A DNA stretch of 25,650 nt, from contig UQLN01000062.1 in assembly GCA_900541965.1 (NCBI GenBank), forward strand, positions 1 through 25,650, written 5' to 3'. Shown in pieces: positions 22,030 through 25,650 of this stretch. The notes under the pieces were generated by a model. That model saw only the letters and a list, made by a program, of their open reading frames with translations, made no database searches and was not told where the DNA came from. The translations under genes and the position numbers were made by a program. Positions within the stretch are counted from its first letter, which is position 1. Each line of letters starts with the position of its first letter. Source of the DNA: an uncultured Parabacteroides sp. GTDB taxonomy: Bacteria; Bacteroidota; Bacteroidia; Bacteroidales; Tannerellaceae.

Positions 22030-23547
22030 ATGACTCAAAGGAAAGTTAGAGTCCGGTTTGCACCGAGTCCTACGGGAGCACTGCATATCGGAGGTGTTCG
22101 TACAGCTTTATACAATTATTTATTTGCAAAACAGCAAGGCGGCGATTTGATTCTCCGCATAGAAGATACAGACTCGCAACGTTTTGTTCCGGGGGCGGAA
22201 GCCTATATTATCGAGGCGCTTACCTGGTTGGGTATCAAGTTCGACGAAGGGGTTGGTTTCGGTGGACAGTATGGCCCGTACCGCCAGAGTGAACGTCGTG
22301 AGATTTACAAGAAATATGTAGACCAGTTGCTGGACAACGATTGTGCTTACATTGCGTTCGACACTCCGGAAGAACTGGAAGCAAAGCGTAAAGAGATTCC
22401 GAACTTCCAGTATGACGCTTCCACCCGTATGCAGATGCGCAACTCGCTGACTCTTTCTGCCGAGGAAGTGAAAGGGTTGATTGATGCAGGCAAACAATAT
22501 GTGGTCCGTGCCAAAATCGAGCCGAATGAAGATATCCATGTAAACGACCTCATCCGCGGGGAAGTTGTTATCAATTCTTCTATCCTGGACGATAAGGTTT
22601 TATATAAATCGGCCGACCAGTTGCCTACTTACCATCTGGCAAATATCGTAGACGACCATTTGATGGAAGTCAGCCATGTTATCCGTGGTGAAGAATGGTT
22701 GCCGAGTGCCCCGCTTCATGTCTTATTGTACCGCTATTTCGGTTGGACAGATACAATGCCGCAGTTTGCCCACCTTTCTCTGTTATTGAAACCGGAAGGA
22801 AACGGAAAACTGAGTAAACGTGATGGAGACCGCTTGGGCTTCCCTGTTTTCCCGTTGGAATGGCACGACCCTAAAACCGGTGATGTATCTTCAGGATACC
22901 GTGAGAGTGGCTACCTGCCGCAGGCAGTGGTGAATTTCCTTGCTTTGTTGGGCTGGAATCCGGGTAACGATCAGGAAGTAATGAGCATGGACGACCTGAT
23001 TGAGCATTTCGATCTGAGCCGTTGCAGTAAGAGCGGTGCGAAATTCGATTACGAAAAAGGAAAATGGTTCAACCACCATTATATACAGGAAATGGATAAT
23101 AAAGAGGCTGCCGCCTTGTTTATGCCTATCCTCGAAAGCCACGGAGTAAAAGCGGAACCCGCTTATGTGGAAAAAGTGGTCGGTATGATGAAAGACCGTG
23201 TCAACTTCATCAAGGAATTGTGGGATGTATGTGCTTTTTTCTTCGTAGCTCCGACTGAATATGACGAAAAGACCCGCAAGAAACGCTGGAAAGAAGACAG
23301 CCCTGCACAGCTGGCTGAACTAATCGAGGTGCTTCGTGTTCGCGAACCTTTTGATATAGAAGGAACGGAAGAAGAAGTAAAAGCCTGGATTGAAAGCAAA
23401 GGGTACCATTTGGGTAACATAATGAATGCGACTCGTCTGGCGTTGGTAGGTGAAGGCAAAGGACCCCATATCTTTGATATAACGGAGGCCCTTGGCAAAG
23501 AGGAAACTATCAGACGTATACAAAGAGCCATAGAGGTTTTGAAATAA
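22030..23547 (+). CDS. gltX: Glutamyl-tRNA synthetase
   Basis: Class I aminoacyl-tRNA synthetase charging tRNA-Glu in the cytoplasm. The HIGH-equivalent is HIGG at 19-22 in APSPTGALHIGGVRTALYN, and the KMSKR-equivalent is KLSKR at 260-264 in NGKLSKRDGDRLG. LRIEDTDSQRF (the glutamate-pocket region) and VIRGEEWLPSAPLH are also intact. The protein is 505 residues, normal for a bacterial GltX with a C-terminal helical anticodon-binding domain. No cysteine zinc knuckle is visible. The gene is followed after 81 bp by the Kdo transferase, probably in the same transcript or separated by the hairpin between them. Confidence 0.97.
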   Translation: MTQRKVRVRFAPSPTGALHIGGVRTALYNYLFAKQQGGDLILRIEDTDSQRFVPGAEAYIIEALTWLGIKFDEGVGFGGQYGPYRQSERREIYKKYVDQLLDNDCAYIAFDTPEELEAKRKEIPNFQYDASTRMQMRNSLTLSAEEVKGLIDAGKQYVVRAKIEPNEDIHVNDLIRGEVVINSSILDDKVLYKSADQLPTYHLANIVDDHLMEVSHVIRGEEWLPSAPLHVLLYRYFGWTDTMPQFAHLSLLLKPEGNGKLSKRDGDRLGFPVFPLEWHDPKTGDVSSGYRESGYLPQAVVNFLALLGWNPGNDQEVMSMDDLIEHFDLSRCSKSGAKFDYEKGKWFNHHYIQEMDNKEAAALFMPILESHGVKAEPAYVEKVVGMMKDRVNFIKELWDVCAFFFVAPTEYDEKTRKKRWKEDSPAQLAELIEVLRVREPFDIEGTEEEVKAWIESKGYHLGNIMNATRLALVGEGKGPHIFDITEALGKEETIRRIQRAIEVLK

Positions 23548-23562
23548 TAAAGTCATAAGCAG

Positions 23563-23596
23563 CCGGCAGTTTTTATGTGGGAACATATACTGCCGG
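23563..23596 (+). other. Hairpin between gltX and the Kdo transferase
   Basis: CCGGCAGT (23563-23570) pairs exactly with ACTGCCGG (23589-23596), and inside it ATGT can pair with ACAT. There is no T-run after it, so it is not a classic terminator. It begins 16 bases after the gltX stop and ends 32 bases before the chosen kdtA start, where it could act in RNA processing or attenuation. Confidence 0.5.
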
Positions 23597-23628
23597 TTGC
23601 CAATCATAGACCGTTAACAGATGAATTT

Positions 23629-24867
23629 ATGTACAGCCTGATTATCCATTTCTATTCATTTATTATAGAATTGATATCACCTTTCCATAAAAAGGCGAGG
23701 ATGATGCGTTTGGGGCAATGGAAAACAAATAGTATTCTTCGTGAAAAGATAGACCGGAATGCAAAATATATCTGGTTTCATGCCGCCTCTCTGGGCGAGT
23801 TTGAACAGGGACGCCCGATGATGGAAAAAATCAAGGCGGAACATCCGGAATACAAGATATTGCTCACCTTCTTTTCGCCTTCCGGCTACGAAGTCCGGAA
23901 AAATTATAATGGAGCGGATGTCATTTGCTATCTTCCTTTCGATACTCCTTACCGGGTAAAGAAATTCCTTAATCTTGCCAATCCGGCGATAGCTGTCTTT
24001 ATTAAATATGAGTTCTGGGGAAATTACCTGAAAGAATTGAAAGCACGGAATATACCGGTTTATATCATTTCGGCAATTTTCCGTCAGGATCAATTATTCT
24101 TCCAGTGGTATGGCGGCACTTACCGGAAAATGCTGCATTGTTTTACTCACCTGTTTGTCCAGGACGAACGTTCGCAAACGTTATTGAATGAATATGGCGT
24201 TACGAACGTGACGGTGGCCGGAGATACCCGTTTCGACCGTGTGCTGGATGTGCGTAAACTGGCTCGGGATTTACCTCATGTGGAGGGCTTTGTGACAAAT
24301 GAAAAGGGAGAAAAGCAACCGGCCTTGGTTGCCGGCAGTTCCTGGCCGCAGGATGAAAATATATTGATTCCGTATTTTAATGAGCATCCGGAATTAAAAC
24401 TGATTGTTGCGCCTCACGAAATACACCGTGAACATTTGATGTCAATCGAGTCGCTGTTGAAGCGCCCGTCTGTCCGTTTGTCGGAAGTTTTGCATGACGT
24501 AAGTTTGCTGGAGGGAAAAGATTGCTTGATTATAGATAGTTTCGGGCTGCTTTCTTCTATCTATCGTTATGGAACGATTGCCTATATCGGCGGAGGCTTT
24601 GGGGCCGGAATCCATAATACGCTGGAAGCTGCTGTGTATGGTATACCTGTTCTATTCGGTCCCAGATACCAGAAATTCAAGGAAGCGCGTGATTTGATTG
24701 CTGTTGGCGGTGGCTTTTCCGTCTCTGAAGCAGAAGCGTTCCGCAGTAAAATGGATGAGTTACTGACTTATCATGAAGTATTGGAGGCGGCAGGAGAGAG
24801 TGCCGGTCGTTTTGTGAATGGAAATGCAGGGGCAACAGACAAGATATTGAAAGAACTTGCTCTTTAA
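23629..24867 (+). CDS. waaA: 3-deoxy-D-manno-octulosonic acid (Kdo) transferase
   Basis: Transfers Kdo from CMP-Kdo onto lipid A precursor at the inner membrane, starting the LPS core. The start is set at 23629 (MYSLIIHFYSFIIELISPF), giving an N-terminal membrane anchor and 412 residues; the ATG at 23575 lies inside the preceding hairpin and adds 18 residues without family likeness. The catalytic region is WFHAASLGEFEQGRPM with E57 in the position of the conserved glutamate. FIKYEFWGNYLKELK and QDERSQTLL are family blocks. The CMP-Kdo binding side shows AGSSWPQDE, PHEIHREH, and YIGGGFGAGIHNTLEAAVYG starting at 319. It is downstream of gltX and closes with a strong terminator. Confidence 0.95.
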   Translation: MYSLIIHFYSFIIELISPFHKKARMMRLGQWKTNSILREKIDRNAKYIWFHAASLGEFEQGRPMMEKIKAEHPEYKILLTFFSPSGYEVRKNYNGADVICYLPFDTPYRVKKFLNLANPAIAVFIKYEFWGNYLKELKARNIPVYIISAIFRQDQLFFQWYGGTYRKMLHCFTHLFVQDERSQTLLNEYGVTNVTVAGDTRFDRVLDVRKLARDLPHVEGFVTNEKGEKQPALVAGSSWPQDENILIPYFNEHPELKLIVAPHEIHREHLMSIESLLKRPSVRLSEVLHDVSLLEGKDCLIIDSFGLLSSIYRYGTIAYIGGGFGAGIHNTLEAAVYGIPVLFGPRYQKFKEARDLIAVGGGFSVSEAEAFRSKMDELLTYHEVLEAAGESAGRFVNGNAGATDKILKELAL

Positions 24868-24897
24868 GATAGCTTTATAATTATTTGACATAATGAG

Positions 24898-24933
24898 AAA
24901 AAGGCGGCTGTTTTTGTAATGGCCGCCTTTTTT
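24898..24933 (+). terminator. Rho-independent terminator after the Kdo transferase
   Basis: AAAAAGGCGGC (24898-24908) pairs perfectly with GCCGCCTTTTT (24922-24932) around a 13-base loop, with a T6 run at the 3' end. It is also symmetrical enough to stop minus-strand transcripts from the FISUMP gene. Confidence 0.9.
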
Positions 24934-24955
24934 CGGAGTTTAAGGCATCAGTTAC

Positions 24956-25010
24956 CGCCGTCTTCCATTGACGCCGGTCGCCGTCTTCCATTGACGCCGG
25001 TCGCCGTCTT
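24956..25010. repeat. 23-bp tandem repeat, 2.4 copies
   Basis: CGCCGTCTTCCATTGACGCC followed by GGT is repeated exactly at 24956-24978 and 24979-25001, then the first nine bases again at 25002-25010. The last partial copy ends in the first base of the FISUMP stop codon (25010-25012), so the array is the 3' untranslated tail of that gene. Confidence 0.85.
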
Positions 25011-25650
25011 TATTCTTTTATACATCGAATGGAGAAACCGCTTGCTTTTGGATATGTCCCCGTCCCTAATGATGTATTGCCGAAGTATATATAGCTCGCG
25101 TCTGTACTTGATGAAGCTGACGATGACCAGTAGTCACCGAAGGTGCCGAGATTGACAGGCGAACCTTCACTGTTGAGGCGATAGCCCACAGCTGGCAAAA
25201 TCAACTGAGGGCAACCACTATCAGCATTCACTTTATATAACCCTCCACTACCATCCCAACTATTTGCATTCCTAATAGATTTTAATTCGTCAATAGTTGG
25301 TACACGATATCCCGAAGGGCAAGGGTCGTTTACCCCTTTCCTGCTTCCATTCCATAATGTGTTATCTGTTCTATTTAACCAATTATTGCCTTTGTAGAAG
25401 ATATGGTTGTTGGGTTTGGAATTACTTGTTGGACCGGAAGCCGTAGAACCTCCATAGTTGGTATAATCCTGACGTCCCCATTGGTACATGTTTCCAGCTC
25501 CGGCTATTGTACCGTTCTTTCCGTCACCTGCTTGCGCTACACGGGTTGCTCCGCAATTGACGGGAGCCCAATAGTAAGAACCTTTCTTAATGGCTGTATA
25601 ATACGGACTTCCGCCTCCGGCAGGATAGCCATAGTAAGAAGCGCCACGCC
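25010..25650 (-). CDS. FISUMP-domain surface protein, C-terminal part (5' end outside window)
   Basis: The minus frame is open from the stop at 25010 to the window edge, about 212 codons; the ATG at 25489 is only an internal methionine. The text is the Fibrobacter succinogenes major paralogous (FISUMP) domain: YYWAPVNCGATRV, then GAGNMYQWGRQDY, NDPCPSGYRVPTIDELKSI, LILPAVGYRLNSEG, FGDYWSSSASS, and the ending GFSIRCIKE. Such domains occur in secreted lipoproteins and in the tip or minor pilin proteins of Bacteroidales; the signal peptide and N-terminal domains are not in the window. A tandem repeat and a terminator lie just past its stop. No partner gene is visible. Confidence 0.9.
   Translation of the reverse strand, partial: RGASYYGYPAGGGSPYYTAIKKGSYYWAPVNCGATRVAQAGDGKNGTIAGAGNMYQWGRQDYTNYGGSTASGPTSNSKPNNHIFYKGNNWLNRTDNTLWNGSRKGVNDPCPSGYRVPTIDELKSIRNANSWDGSGGLYKVNADSGCPQLILPAVGYRLNSEGSPVNLGTFGDYWSSSASSSTDASYIYFGNTSLGTGTYPKASGFSIRCIKE

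Noticed and set aside
24956..25010. CRISPR-like array
   Set aside because: Units are directly adjacent without spacers, only 2.4 copies, and no cas genes are present; it is a plain tandem repeat.

Overview
The window looks like chromosome of a Bacteroidales species, most likely Bacteroides or Parabacteroides. Signs are Bacteroidetes-type promoter -7 boxes (TAnnTTTG) ahead of many genes, a topA with C-terminal repeats instead of zinc ribbons, a FISUMP-domain surface protein, and a secreted bleomycin-hydrolase-like peptidase. I cannot fix the species from the sequence alone. No tRNA, rRNA or CRISPR array was recognised.

Layout. (1) 1-1422 is the 3' part of a group II intron: a reverse transcriptase/maturase without a visible HNH endonuclease, then domains V and VI. 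It ends exactly beside the stop codon of a convergent membrane-protein gene. (2) 1423-5243 is an accessory stretch on the minus strand: a membrane protein, an NlpE-like lipoprotein, a decayed kelch gene, a secreted GH101/GH129-like glycosidase, a possible 38-codon microORF and a 22-bp-spaced repeat with a long hairpin. (3) 5244-8500 has topA (minus), a small TPR protein (plus) and a small membrane protein (minus). (4) 8505-11238 has a secreted C1 peptidase (minus) and a secreted alpha/beta hydrolase (plus), with a 358-bp spacer holding a possible broken microORF. (5) 11230-16658 is a minus-strand cluster TPR protein -> outer-membrane barrel -> HAD phosphatase. (6) 16934-24867 is mostly housekeeping: priA and a low-molecular-weight tyrosine phosphatase (plus), a 7TM-HD phosphohydrolase (minus), then gltX and Kdo transferase (plus), closed by a strong terminator. 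(7) 25010 to the window end is the C-terminal part of a FISUMP protein, with a 23-bp tandem repeat just past its stop codon.

How the genes work together. The 999-residue secreted TPR protein and the 583-residue barrel are 6 bp apart and probably act together in the envelope. priA and the phosphatase are probably co-transcribed. The HD protein and gltX diverge from a 96-bp spacer. The Kdo transferase feeds lipid A core assembly. Two convergent pairs overlap at their 3' ends (9 bp and 26 bp), so antisense effects are possible there.

No complete undescribed system is proven here. The points most worth following are the two mutually exclusive perfect hairpins at the intron 3' end, the NlpE-like lipoprotein with apparently reversed domain order, the palindromic leader of priA, the TPR-barrel operon, and the decayed or repeat-rich spacers around the glycosidase gene.
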